Below, piece after piece: positions 16,199 through 24,716 of a stretch of DNA of 57,257 nucleotides. Positions within the stretch are counted from its first letter, which is position 1. The number at the start of each line of letters is the position of its first letter. This DNA comes from an uncultured Clostridium sp. (GTDB lineage: Bacteria > Bacillota > Clostridia > Lachnospirales > Lachnospiraceae): the NCBI GenBank assembly GCA_937885015.1, contig CALAAS010000043.1, positions 1 through 57,257 of the forward strand, given 5' to 3'. The notes beneath the pieces are model-generated. The model searched no databases, was not told the origin of the DNA, and saw only the letters and a program-made list of their open reading frames with translations. Made by a program: the position numbers and the translations under genes.

Positions 16199-17212
16199 TT
16201 ACAGGGTGCGGCCTGCCAGGCTGGCGTAGGGACGAAGGCCCTCCATCAGCTGGTCAAACTGCGGGAAGGTTAAGGACTGGGGGCCATCAGAGAGGGCCTT
16301 TTCCGGACAGGGGTGAGTTTCAATCATCAGGCCGTCTGCTCCCGCTGCGATGGCCGCCTTTGCCAAGGGTTCCACGTAGGAGCGGACGCCAGTGGCGTGG
16401 CTTGGATCTACAATTACCGGGAGGTGGGTTCTCTGGCGCAGTACGGGGACGGCGCTTAAATCCAGGGTGTTGCGGGTAGAGGTCTCATAGGTGCGGATAC
16501 CCCGTTCGCAGAGAACAACCTGATCATTGCCCTCGGACATAATGTATTCGGCAGCATTGAGCCATTCGTCAATGGTGGCGGAAAGTCCACGCTTTAAAAG
16601 AATCGGAAGGCGGGTTTTCCCAGCCTCCTTTAAAAGCTCGAAGTTCTGCATGTTTCTGGCGCCGATCTGCAGCATATCCACGTATTTGACAGCCTCTTCA
16701 ATAGCATGGGCGCTGGTAACTTCACAGACAACGGAAAGGCCAGTGGCTTCTCTGGCCTCTTTCATATATCTAAGGCCTTCCGTTTCCAGTCCCTGGAAGG
16801 AGTAGGGGGATGTTCTTGGCTTGTAGGCGCCGCCGCGCAGGAAGGTGGCTCCGGCTTTCTTTACGGCGAAGGCCGTCTCCAGCAGCTGCTCCCGGCTCTC
16901 AATGGCGCAGGGGCCGGACATGACAGTTAGGGTAGAAGGCCCAATGACCGTATTGGGCATGGGAATTTTTGTGGGTTCCGGATGGAACTTGCGGTTGGCC
17001 AGCTTGTACGTTTCGGTCACAGCCACTACTTTATCTACACCGTCGGAGATTTCGACGTTGCTTCCGGCCAGCCGCGTCTTATCGCCGACCACGCCGATGA
17101 TAGTTACCTGATCGCCTTTTGAGAGGTGAGCAACCAGGCCTTTGGATTCAATGATATGTTTTACTTTCTGAACGGCTTCCTCGGAGGCCTGGGGTTTCAT
17201 AATAATAATCAT
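16199..17212 (-). CDS. aroF: 3-deoxy-7-phosphoheptulonate synthase
   Basis: This 337-residue DAHP synthase of the type I-beta class condenses PEP and erythrose 4-phosphate, the first committed step of aromatic amino acid synthesis. An N-terminal ferredoxin-like regulatory extension (about residues 1-70) precedes the TIM barrel, as in Thermotoga-type enzymes. Barrel motifs include MSGPCAIES, RGGAYKPRTSPYSFQG, CERGIRTYE and VIVDPSHATG, which carry PEP, metal and phosphate ligands. It is first in the aroF-tyrA-aroA operon. A promoter lies at 17245-17273 with a palindrome just upstream. Confidence 0.93.
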   Translation of the reverse strand: MIIIMKPQASEEAVQKVKHIIESKGLVAHLSKGDQVTIIGVVGDKTRLAGSNVEISDGVDKVVAVTETYKLANRKFHPEPTKIPMPNTVIGPSTLTVMSGPCAIESREQLLETAFAVKKAGATFLRGGAYKPRTSPYSFQGLETEGLRYMKEAREATGLSVVCEVTSAHAIEEAVKYVDMLQIGARNMQNFELLKEAGKTRLPILLKRGLSATIDEWLNAAEYIMSEGNDQVVLCERGIRTYETSTRNTLDLSAVPVLRQRTHLPVIVDPSHATGVRSYVEPLAKAAIAAGADGLMIETHPCPEKALSDGPQSLTFPQFDQLMEGLRPYASLAGRTL

Positions 17213-17244
17213 GGTATAATCTCCTTTTCCCTGCTGATGGTGCT

Positions 17245-17273
17245 ATTGTAAAAGGAAATGGAATGATTGTCAA
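17245..17273 (-). promoter_or_regulatory. promoter of the aroF-tyrA-aroA operon
   Basis: On the minus strand, TTGACA (17273-17268) and TACAAT (17250-17245) are separated by exactly 17 bp, about 35 bp ahead of the aroF start. Confidence 0.8.
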
Positions 17274-17282
17274 CGATTTTTT

Positions 17283-17307
17283 GCGTTAAAGTGCAAAACT
17301 TTAACGC
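17283..17307. promoter_or_regulatory. palindromic candidate operator upstream of aroF
   Basis: A perfect 9-bp inverted repeat, GCGTTAAAG-N7-CTTTAACGC, lies about 10 bp upstream of the aroF -35 box in the divergent aroF/EF-G-like intergenic region. No T-run follows on either side, so it is not a terminator. A regulator binding here is inferred, and its identity is unknown. Confidence 0.5.
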
Positions 17308-17399
17308 ATGTTAGTGAAGGCCAATAAGGGAAGAAGTATGGTATTTTCGGGCGACTTGTGCAGAAGTTGGAATGATTTTGTGTAAAAATGATATTTAAC

Positions 17400-17428
17400 T
17401 TGAAATTTTCTTTATTTTCTTGTACAAT
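17400..17428 (+). promoter_or_regulatory. promoter of the EF-G-like gene
   Basis: TTGAAA (17400-17405) and TACAAT (17423-17428) are separated by 17 bp, about 40 bp ahead of the start codon. Confidence 0.75.
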
Positions 17429-17468
17429 ATCAACATGGACTAAAATTTATCTACGGGAGGAATTTTCT

Positions 17469-19565
17469 ATGAACGTGTATGGAACAAAACAGATCCGTAA
17501 TGTGGTTTTATTGGGGCACGGCGGTGCAGGAAAGACGACAGTCGCAGAGGCTCTGGCGCTGGTAACAGGCGTTACGAAAAGAATGGGAAAGGTTCCGGAA
17601 GGAACGAGCATCAGCGATTATGATAAAGAAGAAATCAAGAGACAGTTCTCCATTTCCACGACGTTGATTCCGCTGGAATATCAGGGAGAGGAGGGTCCTC
17701 TTAAGATAAATATTTTAGATACTCCCGGTTATTTTGATTTTGTGGGCGAGGTAGAAGAGGCGATCAGCGTAGCGGATGCCGCTGTGATTGTCGTAAACTG
17801 CAAGGCCGGCATCGAAGTTGGAACAGAGAAGGCGTGGGAACTCTGCGAGGCGTATAACCTTCCGCGTCTGATTTTTGTGACCAATATGGATGATGATCAG
17901 GCCAGTTTCCGTGAGCTGATCCTGAAATTGGAGAAGCGTTTCGGAAGAAAGATTGCGCCGTTCCAGGTTCCGATCCGTGAAAATGAAAAGTTTATCGGTT
18001 TTGTAAACGTTGTGAAGATGGAAGGCCGCCGGTTTACCAATCTGAGTGATTATGAGAAGTGCGATATCCCCGAGTATACCCAGAAAAACCTGGGGATTGT
18101 CCGGGATGCTCTGATCGAGGCTGTGGCCGAGACCAGCGAGGAATATATGGAGCGTTACTTCTCCGGTGAGGAGTTTACCCAGGAGGAGATTTCCAAGGCC
18201 CTGAGAGAGCATGTGATGGACGGAAATATTGTCCCTGTTCTTATGGGTTCCGGTGTCAATGCCCAGGGATTCAGTCATTTGCTGCAGGCCATTGACAAAT
18301 ACTTCCCGTCACCGGATAAGTTCGAGTGTGTCGGTGTGGATGTATCCACGGGAGAGCGCTTTACTGCTAAATATAACGATGATGTATCCCTGTCAGCCCG
18401 TGTATTTAAGACCATCGTGGATCCCTTCATTGGAAAATACTCTCTGATGAAGATCTGTACGGGAACCCTGAAGCCGGACAGCGTGATTTATAATGTAAAC
18501 AAGGACGCAGAGGAGAAGGTACAGAAGGTATACCTGCTGCGGGGCAAAGATGTGATCGAGGTTCCGGAGCTGAAGGCCGGCGATATCGGTGCAGTGGCCA
18601 AGCTGTCTGTAACCCAGACCGGCGACACCATCGCAGTTCGCACGGCTCCCATCGTATACCATAAGCCGAAGATTTCCACACCCTATACCTACATGGCATA
18701 TGCGGCAAAGACCAAGGGAGATGAGGACAAGATCTCCAGTGCTCTGTCCAAGATGATGGAGGAGGATCTGACCCTGCGCACGGTTAATGACGCGGAGAAC
18801 CGCCAGTCCCTGCTGTACGCCATCGGCGACCAGCAGCTGGAGGTAGTAGTCAGCAAACTGCAGGCCAGATATAAAGTGGATATTGTCCTGTCCAAGCCGA
18901 AATTTGCATTCCGCGAGACGCTGCGCAAAAAAGTAGAGGCTCAGGGTAAATATAAAAAACAGTCCGGTGGCCACGGTCAGTACGGCGATGTTAAGATGGA
19001 GTTTGAACCGTCCGGCGATCTGGAGAAACCGTATGTATTTGAGGAGAAGGTATTTGGCGGCGCAGTTCCGAAGAATTACTTCCCGGCAGTGGAAAAGGGA
19101 ATTCAGGAATGCGTCCTGAAGGGACCGCTGGCCGGCTATCCGGTGGTGGGCCTGAAGGCAACCCTGGTGGATGGTTCCTACCATCCGGTGGATTCCTCAG
19201 AGATGGCATTCAAGATGGCGGCAACACTGGCCTTTAAGAAGGCCTTTATGGAGGCAAATCCCGTTCTCCTTGAGCCGATTGCATCTTTGAAGGTAACGGT
19301 TCCGGATAAGTTTACCGGAGACGTTATGGGCGATCTGAACCGCAGAAGAGGCCGTGTTCTGGGTATGAATTCCGATCATCACGGCAAACAGATCATCGAA
19401 GCGGACATCCCCATGTCAGAGCTCTTTGGCTATAATACAGATCTGCGCTCCATGACCGGAGGTATTGGTGAGTATGCTTATGAATTCAGCCGTTACGAGC
19501 AGGCTCCGGGCGATGTGCAGAAACGCGAGGTAGAGGCCAGAGCGGCAGAGGCAGAGAAGGAATAA
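17469..19565 (+). CDS. elongation factor G-like translational GTPase (EF-G paralogue)
   Basis: The 698-residue translational GTPase has all five EF-G domains but diverges from canonical FusA. Its P-loop is GHGGAGKTT rather than AHIDAGKTT. G3 is DTPGYFDF instead of DTPGHVDF, so the catalytic His is replaced by Tyr. G4 reads TNMD where NKMD is expected. Domain IV (HGQYGDVKMEFEP) and domain V (GYNTDLRSMTGG) are intact. These features place it with the FusA2/EF-G-II-like group rather than the housekeeping translocase. The role is uncertain. A GGGAGG ribosome site precedes the ATG at 17469; an in-frame upstream start at 17388 would read through the promoter. Confidence 0.85.
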   Translation: MNVYGTKQIRNVVLLGHGGAGKTTVAEALALVTGVTKRMGKVPEGTSISDYDKEEIKRQFSISTTLIPLEYQGEEGPLKINILDTPGYFDFVGEVEEAISVADAAVIVVNCKAGIEVGTEKAWELCEAYNLPRLIFVTNMDDDQASFRELILKLEKRFGRKIAPFQVPIRENEKFIGFVNVVKMEGRRFTNLSDYEKCDIPEYTQKNLGIVRDALIEAVAETSEEYMERYFSGEEFTQEEISKALREHVMDGNIVPVLMGSGVNAQGFSHLLQAIDKYFPSPDKFECVGVDVSTGERFTAKYNDDVSLSARVFKTIVDPFIGKYSLMKICTGTLKPDSVIYNVNKDAEEKVQKVYLLRGKDVIEVPELKAGDIGAVAKLSVTQTGDTIAVRTAPIVYHKPKISTPYTYMAYAAKTKGDEDKISSALSKMMEEDLTLRTVNDAENRQSLLYAIGDQQLEVVVSKLQARYKVDIVLSKPKFAFRETLRKKVEAQGKYKKQSGGHGQYGDVKMEFEPSGDLEKPYVFEEKVFGGAVPKNYFPAVEKGIQECVLKGPLAGYPVVGLKATLVDGSYHPVDSSEMAFKMAATLAFKKAFMEANPVLLEPIASLKVTVPDKFTGDVMGDLNRRRGRVLGMNSDHHGKQIIEADIPMSELFGYNTDLRSMTGGIGEYAYEFSRYEQAPGDVQKREVEARAAEAEKE

Positions 19566-19612
19566 TCAGATTCCTGAAGGAAATAAAAGAAGTGATCCGA
19601 AAGGATTGTAAG

Positions 19613-19650
19613 GAGGGGGAGTGCCGTCTGTGGACGGCGCTCCCTCTTGC
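19613..19650 (+). terminator. terminator of the EF-G-like gene
   Basis: A hairpin of about 12-14 bp (GGGAGTGCCGTC with GACGGCGCTCCC) is followed by a weak T-rich stretch, about 50 bp after the stop codon. Confidence 0.55.
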
Positions 19651-19813
19651 ATTTCGGTCGGCAGAGCGTCATCCGAAGTCATAAATTTGTAAGAAAATAG
19701 CAAAGATTGGTATTCCATTCTGCTGTATACTACTAAAAAGGTGCGGCAGCAGTTCCGGCCGTGAGGCCAGTGTGAGCTGCTGCAGGATACAGCGAGTCGA
19801 AGCGAGGGGATGT

Positions 19814-20893
19814 ATGAAGAATAGACGGGAAGATTTACCGGAAGAGACGGCATGTCTCATAGAGAAGGGAGCGGAGAAAAAAAGGAGGAGCTGTCCTGCA
19901 GAGCGGGGAATTATGTGGCTGGCAGTTGGGTTAGCGCTGATCTGTTTTCTGGGTGGAATCTATCTGCAGTACGGGTTCCGGCTTTCCAGTCCGGTGTTTG
20001 TGGAGCACAGCCAGGCGACTGTGTGGCGCAGTCAGGAGGGAAGCAATTCTGGAGAAACAGGGAAATTCTGGGCAGAAGTATCCTTTTCCTATATTACGGA
20101 CAGCAGCGACAGCCGGAAGGTGCAGGCCATGACCTTTCCTCAGCTGGGAGGTCTGCGGCTTCTGGAAGTGCGGGAGATCACACGGGAAACTGGAGGATAC
20201 CTTCTTCACACGATGACTGGCCGGCTGGAGCAATTGGATTTGGATCATTCAGATTCAGAGCGGTTGGATTCGGAGAGGACTGAGACGGAACAGCGTGAAA
20301 AAGAGATGGCAGAATCTGAACAGTCAGGCTGGCAGTTGGCAACGGAGGCGGATGTGACTTACACGGACGGCACAAAGGAGACGGTTTCTCTGGGGAATCT
20401 GGTGTTGGTGGAAGAGTCGAAGGGAGAGGCAAAAGCGGCGATTATGTCCAGTTCCTCCAGCTCCGACGGAACCAGCAGCCGGAAAATTCGATTTTCTTCT
20501 GATGGAACTGTGGATGTGACAGTTCTTGGTCTGGAAGAGGAAAAAGAAAATTTTGAAATACGGATGGATGGAACACTTCTTGGAGAAGTGGAGGAAAAGG
20601 CCCGCAAAGAGGAAGGGATTCCGGTATCCGGCGGCAGCTGGATGGAGATTACAACCACCTGGCTGGATGTCCATCCGGATTTGGCACCTCAGACCATGAC
20701 GGCGCCAGTTATTCTTCTGGAATTCCAGGAGGATGAGCCGGAAGGAGAATCTGGAAATAAACCTGTCGATGTGACAGACCGGGGCCTGGAAAATGGAGCG
20801 GAATGGATTCCGGTGACGGCTTCCTATCAAAAAAGTTATGAACTTCGGTTCCGGGACGTCTGGAAGTACCTGAGAGGAAAGGGGTGTATTTAA
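19814..20893 (+). CDS. single-pass membrane protein of unknown function
   Basis: The protein has 359 residues with a basic cytoplasmic N-terminus of about 45 residues and one membrane segment (MWLAVGLALICFLGGIYL). A long extracytoplasmic domain rich in Ser, Glu and Thr follows. A low-complexity stretch around residues 140-170 repeats S-E-x-L-D-like units. I recognise no family. A type II membrane protein next to a small polytopic partner is consistent with an envelope or signalling pair. The ATG at 19814 follows GCGAGGGG; the upstream in-frame start at 19772 is less likely. Its stop codon immediately precedes the next gene. Confidence 0.65.
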   Translation: MKNRREDLPEETACLIEKGAEKKRRSCPAERGIMWLAVGLALICFLGGIYLQYGFRLSSPVFVEHSQATVWRSQEGSNSGETGKFWAEVSFSYITDSSDSRKVQAMTFPQLGGLRLLEVREITRETGGYLLHTMTGRLEQLDLDHSDSERLDSERTETEQREKEMAESEQSGWQLATEADVTYTDGTKETVSLGNLVLVEESKGEAKAAIMSSSSSSDGTSSRKIRFSSDGTVDVTVLGLEEEKENFEIRMDGTLLGEVEEKARKEEGIPVSGGSWMEITTTWLDVHPDLAPQTMTAPVILLEFQEDEPEGESGNKPVDVTDRGLENGAEWIPVTASYQKSYELRFRDVWKYLRGKGCI

Positions 20894-21421
20894 ATGGCAG
20901 AGCGAAGCAGGAAGATATTCTGGGGAATTATCCTCGCTTCCTTTCATATTACCCTGTTTCAGGTAATCCTTTTCCCGTCCTGCGTGGGGTTTGCCCTGAT
21001 GTATCTGGGGATTTTAAGACTGGAGCGCCAGGGGGACTTTTTCAGGATGAAACCGGAATGGATGGTGTGGTACCGGAGGGCGGCAGCAGCGCTGGTGCTG
21101 GTATCCGGTTTTTTCGGATTCATGGGGATTTTTTACCCGAAGCCGGACGGAACGATCTGGGCTCTTCTTCCCTGTATTCTGGAGTATATTGTGTTTTATT
21201 TTCTTATGGAGGCGTATACGGCAGAAAAACCGGGTTATAGGGGGCTGCGCCGGGGTTACGTCTTTGTTATGGGGGCTGCGCTGACGGGGTATGGCGTCAG
21301 CCTGATGCTTCATGCCCAGGTCTGGCAGCTTCATGCCTGCGTCATCATGCTGGTCTGCCGCCTGATGCTTCTGGTGGCCGTATTCAGCGATAAAAAGGAG
21401 CTGAATACGGAGAGCAGGTAA
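20894..21421 (+). CDS. small polytopic membrane protein of unknown function
   Basis: The protein has 175 residues and about five predicted membrane segments. It begins one base after the stop codon of the preceding single-pass protein, with AGAGGAAAGGGG as ribosome site inside that gene. The tight spacing indicates cotranslation and probably a shared function. No conserved motif is recognised. Confidence 0.65.
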   Translation: MAERSRKIFWGIILASFHITLFQVILFPSCVGFALMYLGILRLERQGDFFRMKPEWMVWYRRAAAALVLVSGFFGFMGIFYPKPDGTIWALLPCILEYIVFYFLMEAYTAEKPGYRGLRRGYVFVMGAALTGYGVSLMLHAQVWQLHACVIMLVCRLMLLVAVFSDKKELNTESR

Positions 21422-21535
21422 GACTTCAATCCTGACCGGGGATGTGGTATACTTTTACTTGGAAAGAGCCGGGAGAAGGTTCTTAAGGGGGATAAAAGCG
21501 GCGCGGCGCGCTGCAGCAACGGGAGGTTACATAAC

Positions 21536-23272
21536 ATGCGAATTATTGATTTCAAAGAAACCAGATGTATGCACTGTTACAAGTGTGTCCGCTACTGTGA
21601 CGTGAAGGCAATTATGATTAAGGACGGCCGGGCGGAGGTAATCGAAGAGAAATGCGTTCTCTGCGGCCACTGTCTCCATGTCTGTCCACAGTCGGCCAAA
21701 ACCATGGCCAGCGACCTGGATACGGTAAAGTATTATTTGCGACAGGGAGAACGGGTAGTGGTATCTCTGGCTCCGGCTTATATGGGATTTTTTACGAAGA
21801 CCACTCTGGGACAGCTTCATGAGGCATTTCGGAAGCTTGGCTTTGCAGACGTCCGGGAGACGGCGGAGGGAGCGGCTGCGGTAACCCAGGAGTATGCACA
21901 GCTCCTTCAGGAGGGCAGAATGGAGAATATTATTACCACCTGCTGTCCCAGTGTCAATGATCTGATTGAGATCTATTATCCTCAGCTGGTTTCCTTTATG
22001 GCGCCGGTGGTTTCTCCCATGGTGGCCCATGGGAGAATGCTGAAAAAGGAGTATGGAGCCGATACAAAGGTCGTATTTGTGGGCCCCTGCATCGCTAAGA
22101 AGAAGGAATCCGTGGATCCGAGAAATGAGGACAGTATTGATGCGGTTCTGAATTTTAATGATATTCAGAACTGGCTGGAGGAGGAAGCGATAAACCTGAG
22201 GGAGTGTGAAGATATCCCCTTTAACCGTCTGGATCCAAAGGTAAATCAGATTTATCCCATTACCAGCGGTGTTATTGAATCGGTACTGGCGACGGAGGAG
22301 AAGGAAGACGGATACCGCAAGTTCCATATTCATGGGACGAAAAACTGTATTGATTTCTGTGAGAGCATGATGGCCGGGGAGATTAAAGGCAGTTTTATAG
22401 AGATGAATATGTGCCAGGGCGGCTGTATCAACGGATCGGCTCCGCTGGAGCGGGAGGTGTCCCGGTTCCGGGCTAAGCTTGATATGGAGGATCAGATTTC
22501 AAGAGAGGCGGCTTCCGAAGAGGAGCTTAAAAAGCGTACAGAGGGAGTTGAGCTGGAAAAGGTATTCGAAGACCAGTCCACACGGGATCCCATGCCCACG
22601 GAGGATCAGATTCGGGAGATTCTTGCAAAGACCGGAAAATTCACGCCAGAGGATGAACTGAACTGCGGCGCCTGCGGGTACTTTACATGTCGGGAGAAGG
22701 CCATTGCCGTATTCCAGAAAAAGGCAGAGCTCAATATGTGTATTCCATACATGCATGACCGGGCCGAGTCGCTGGCCAACCTGGTTATGGAGACATCGCC
22801 CAATCTGGTTATGATCGTGGATAAGGAGATGAAAATCCTGGAATACTCGGCTGCGGGAGAGAAATTCTTTGGAAAGACCCGGTCCGAGGCAAAACAGATG
22901 TACCTGTTTGAATTTATGGATCCGACCGATTTCCAGTGGGTATATGCGACCCACCAGAGCATACGAGGGAAAAAGATGGTATACCCTGATTTTAACCTGA
23001 CGGTGCTGATGGATGTAGTCTATGTGGAGAAGCGGGATGTGGTGCTGGCTACCATGATTGACATTACGGAGCAGGAGCGCTTTGCCAGAGAGGATTACGA
23101 GAAAAAATTGAATACCGTGGAACTGGCCCATGAGGTCATCCGCAAGCAGATGACCGTGGCTCAGGAGATTGCCGGCCTGCTGGGCGAGACGGCTGCCGAA
23201 ACGAAGATTACGCTGATGGATCTGTGCGATTCCCTTCTGGAGGAAGGAGCAGAAAACGGGGGCGAGAAGTAA
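21536..23272 (+). CDS. hydS: sensory-type [FeFe]-hydrogenase with PAS domain
   Basis: This 578-residue protein has two N-terminal [4Fe-4S] clusters (CMHCYKCVRYC and CVLCGHCLHVC). An H-cluster domain has L1 TTCCPSV, L2 GPCIAKKKE and L3 MNMCQGGCINGSAP, so all four cubane Cys ligands are retained. A further Cys cluster, CGACGYFTC, lies near residue 375. A PAS domain (about 430-520) and a C-terminal helical segment follow. This order is that of group C (HydS-like) hydrogenases, thought to sense H2 or redox state and pass the signal on. No maturation genes are in the window. The SpoIIE/PP2C phosphatase gene directly downstream is the likely output. Confidence 0.85.
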   Translation: MRIIDFKETRCMHCYKCVRYCDVKAIMIKDGRAEVIEEKCVLCGHCLHVCPQSAKTMASDLDTVKYYLRQGERVVVSLAPAYMGFFTKTTLGQLHEAFRKLGFADVRETAEGAAAVTQEYAQLLQEGRMENIITTCCPSVNDLIEIYYPQLVSFMAPVVSPMVAHGRMLKKEYGADTKVVFVGPCIAKKKESVDPRNEDSIDAVLNFNDIQNWLEEEAINLRECEDIPFNRLDPKVNQIYPITSGVIESVLATEEKEDGYRKFHIHGTKNCIDFCESMMAGEIKGSFIEMNMCQGGCINGSAPLEREVSRFRAKLDMEDQISREAASEEELKKRTEGVELEKVFEDQSTRDPMPTEDQIREILAKTGKFTPEDELNCGACGYFTCREKAIAVFQKKAELNMCIPYMHDRAESLANLVMETSPNLVMIVDKEMKILEYSAAGEKFFGKTRSEAKQMYLFEFMDPTDFQWVYATHQSIRGKKMVYPDFNLTVLMDVVYVEKRDVVLATMIDITEQERFAREDYEKKLNTVELAHEVIRKQMTVAQEIAGLLGETAAETKITLMDLCDSLLEEGAENGGEK

Positions 23273-23302
23273 AAGCAGGCAGACGTTCAAAGGAGTGGAA
23301 AA

Positions 23303-24490
23303 ATGCGGGATTCAAAAATCAAGGTGGATATTGCCTATAAAAGCCTGAATAAGAAAGGGGAAGAGCTGTGTGGAGATAAGGTTGAGATTCTTCATACAGA
23401 AAATTCTCATATTCTGATTTTGGCGGACGGGATGGGCAGCGGAGTAAAGGCCAATATTCTGGCCACTATGACGTCCAAGATTCTGGGAACCATGTTTCTG
23501 CGGGGGATTACACTGGAGCGCTGCGTGGAGACGGTGGCGGAAACGCTTCCGATCTGTCAAGTGCGCCGGGTGGCCTATGCCACTTTCAGTATTCTGGAGG
23601 TATTCGATGACGGTTCTGCTTACCTGGTGGAGTTTGACAATCCGGGATGTGTGTTTATCCGGGATGGAAAGCAGATGAAGATTCCGAGAAATACCAGGGA
23701 AATCGCAGGCCGTGTTATTAACGAATACCATTTTCAGGTTCAGATCGGGGACGCCTTTGTTCTGATCAGCGACGGTGCCATCAATGCCGGCGTGGGAGAT
23801 CTTCTGAATTTTGGATGGACCTGGGAGAGCGTGGCAGACTTTGTGACGAGAGAGTACAATCGGACGTCTACGGCCATGCATCTGGCCTCAGAACTTAGCC
23901 AGGCCTGCAATGACCTGTACCAGGAGCGGCCGGGGGATGACACCACCGTAGCCGTTCTGCGGATTGGCGAAAAGAAGAATGTCAATCTCATGACGGGCCC
24001 GGCTGCCAGCAAAGAGGATGATGCAAGAATGGTCCGGGAGTTTATGGAGGACGAGGCGGCAGTGAAATGTGTCTGCGGAGGCACCAGCTCTAAGATTGTG
24101 GCCCGGATTCTGGGAAAGGATGTGGATGTCTCCGTGGATTACGTGGACACGGACATTCCGCCCATCTCCTATATTGAGGGAATCGATCTGGTTACGGAGG
24201 GTGTGATCACGCTGACCAGAACCCTGAAGCTGTTGGAGAGATACACGAAGGATGACGAAATCGACGAGAACTTTTTCATAGAGCTGGAGGAACAAAACGG
24301 CGCTTCCATGCTGGCAAAGATCCTTATCGACCGGTGTACAGACCTGCATCTTTTTGTGGGTCAGGCTGTCAATGATGCTTACCAGAATCAGGAGCTTCCC
24401 TTTGAACTTGGAGTCCGCAAAAAACTGGTGGAGCGGATCTGCGAGGTCATGGAGCAGCTGGGGAAAACAGCTGCCATTACCTATTATTAA
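23303..24490 (+). CDS. SpoIIE-type PP2C serine phosphatase linked to sensory hydrogenase
   Basis: The 395-residue cytoplasmic protein has an N-terminal SpoIIE/PP2C domain of about 220 residues. The metal-binding ADGMGSG and the terminal GDDTTVAVL motif are both visible. The C-terminal region of about 170 residues has no family I recognise. Members of this family dephosphorylate anti-anti-sigma-like proteins in partner-switch systems. Only 30 bp separate it from the sensory hydrogenase. It probably converts the H2/redox signal into protein dephosphorylation. The substrate is unknown. Confidence 0.85.
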   Translation: MRDSKIKVDIAYKSLNKKGEELCGDKVEILHTENSHILILADGMGSGVKANILATMTSKILGTMFLRGITLERCVETVAETLPICQVRRVAYATFSILEVFDDGSAYLVEFDNPGCVFIRDGKQMKIPRNTREIAGRVINEYHFQVQIGDAFVLISDGAINAGVGDLLNFGWTWESVADFVTREYNRTSTAMHLASELSQACNDLYQERPGDDTTVAVLRIGEKKNVNLMTGPAASKEDDARMVREFMEDEAAVKCVCGGTSSKIVARILGKDVDVSVDYVDTDIPPISYIEGIDLVTEGVITLTRTLKLLERYTKDDEIDENFFIELEEQNGASMLAKILIDRCTDLHLFVGQAVNDAYQNQELPFELGVRKKLVERICEVMEQLGKTAAITYY

Positions 24491-24534
24491 ATCCATACCT
24501 GAGAGAGGGATGGGAAATAAAAAATTAAAAGGAT

Positions 24535-24580
24535 CCCGCTGGAAAATGTCAAGATTTTCATATTTTCCGGCGGGATTTTC
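24535..24580 (+). terminator. terminator of the sensory hydrogenase operon
   Basis: CCCGCTGGAAAAT (24535-24547) pairs with ATTTTCCGGCGGG (24562-24574), and a T-rich stretch follows. Confidence 0.7.
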
Positions 24581-24716
24581 CTAGCTTTTCCGGTGGGACG
24601 GGATTATAATAGGCTAAAATGTAACTGCTCAGGCACATTCTGGCGCTGAGCGTGGTCGCTTGCGACATGTTTCTTCACTAAGAGCAAGATGAAATAGAAA
24701 ATGGAGGCAGTGTATC

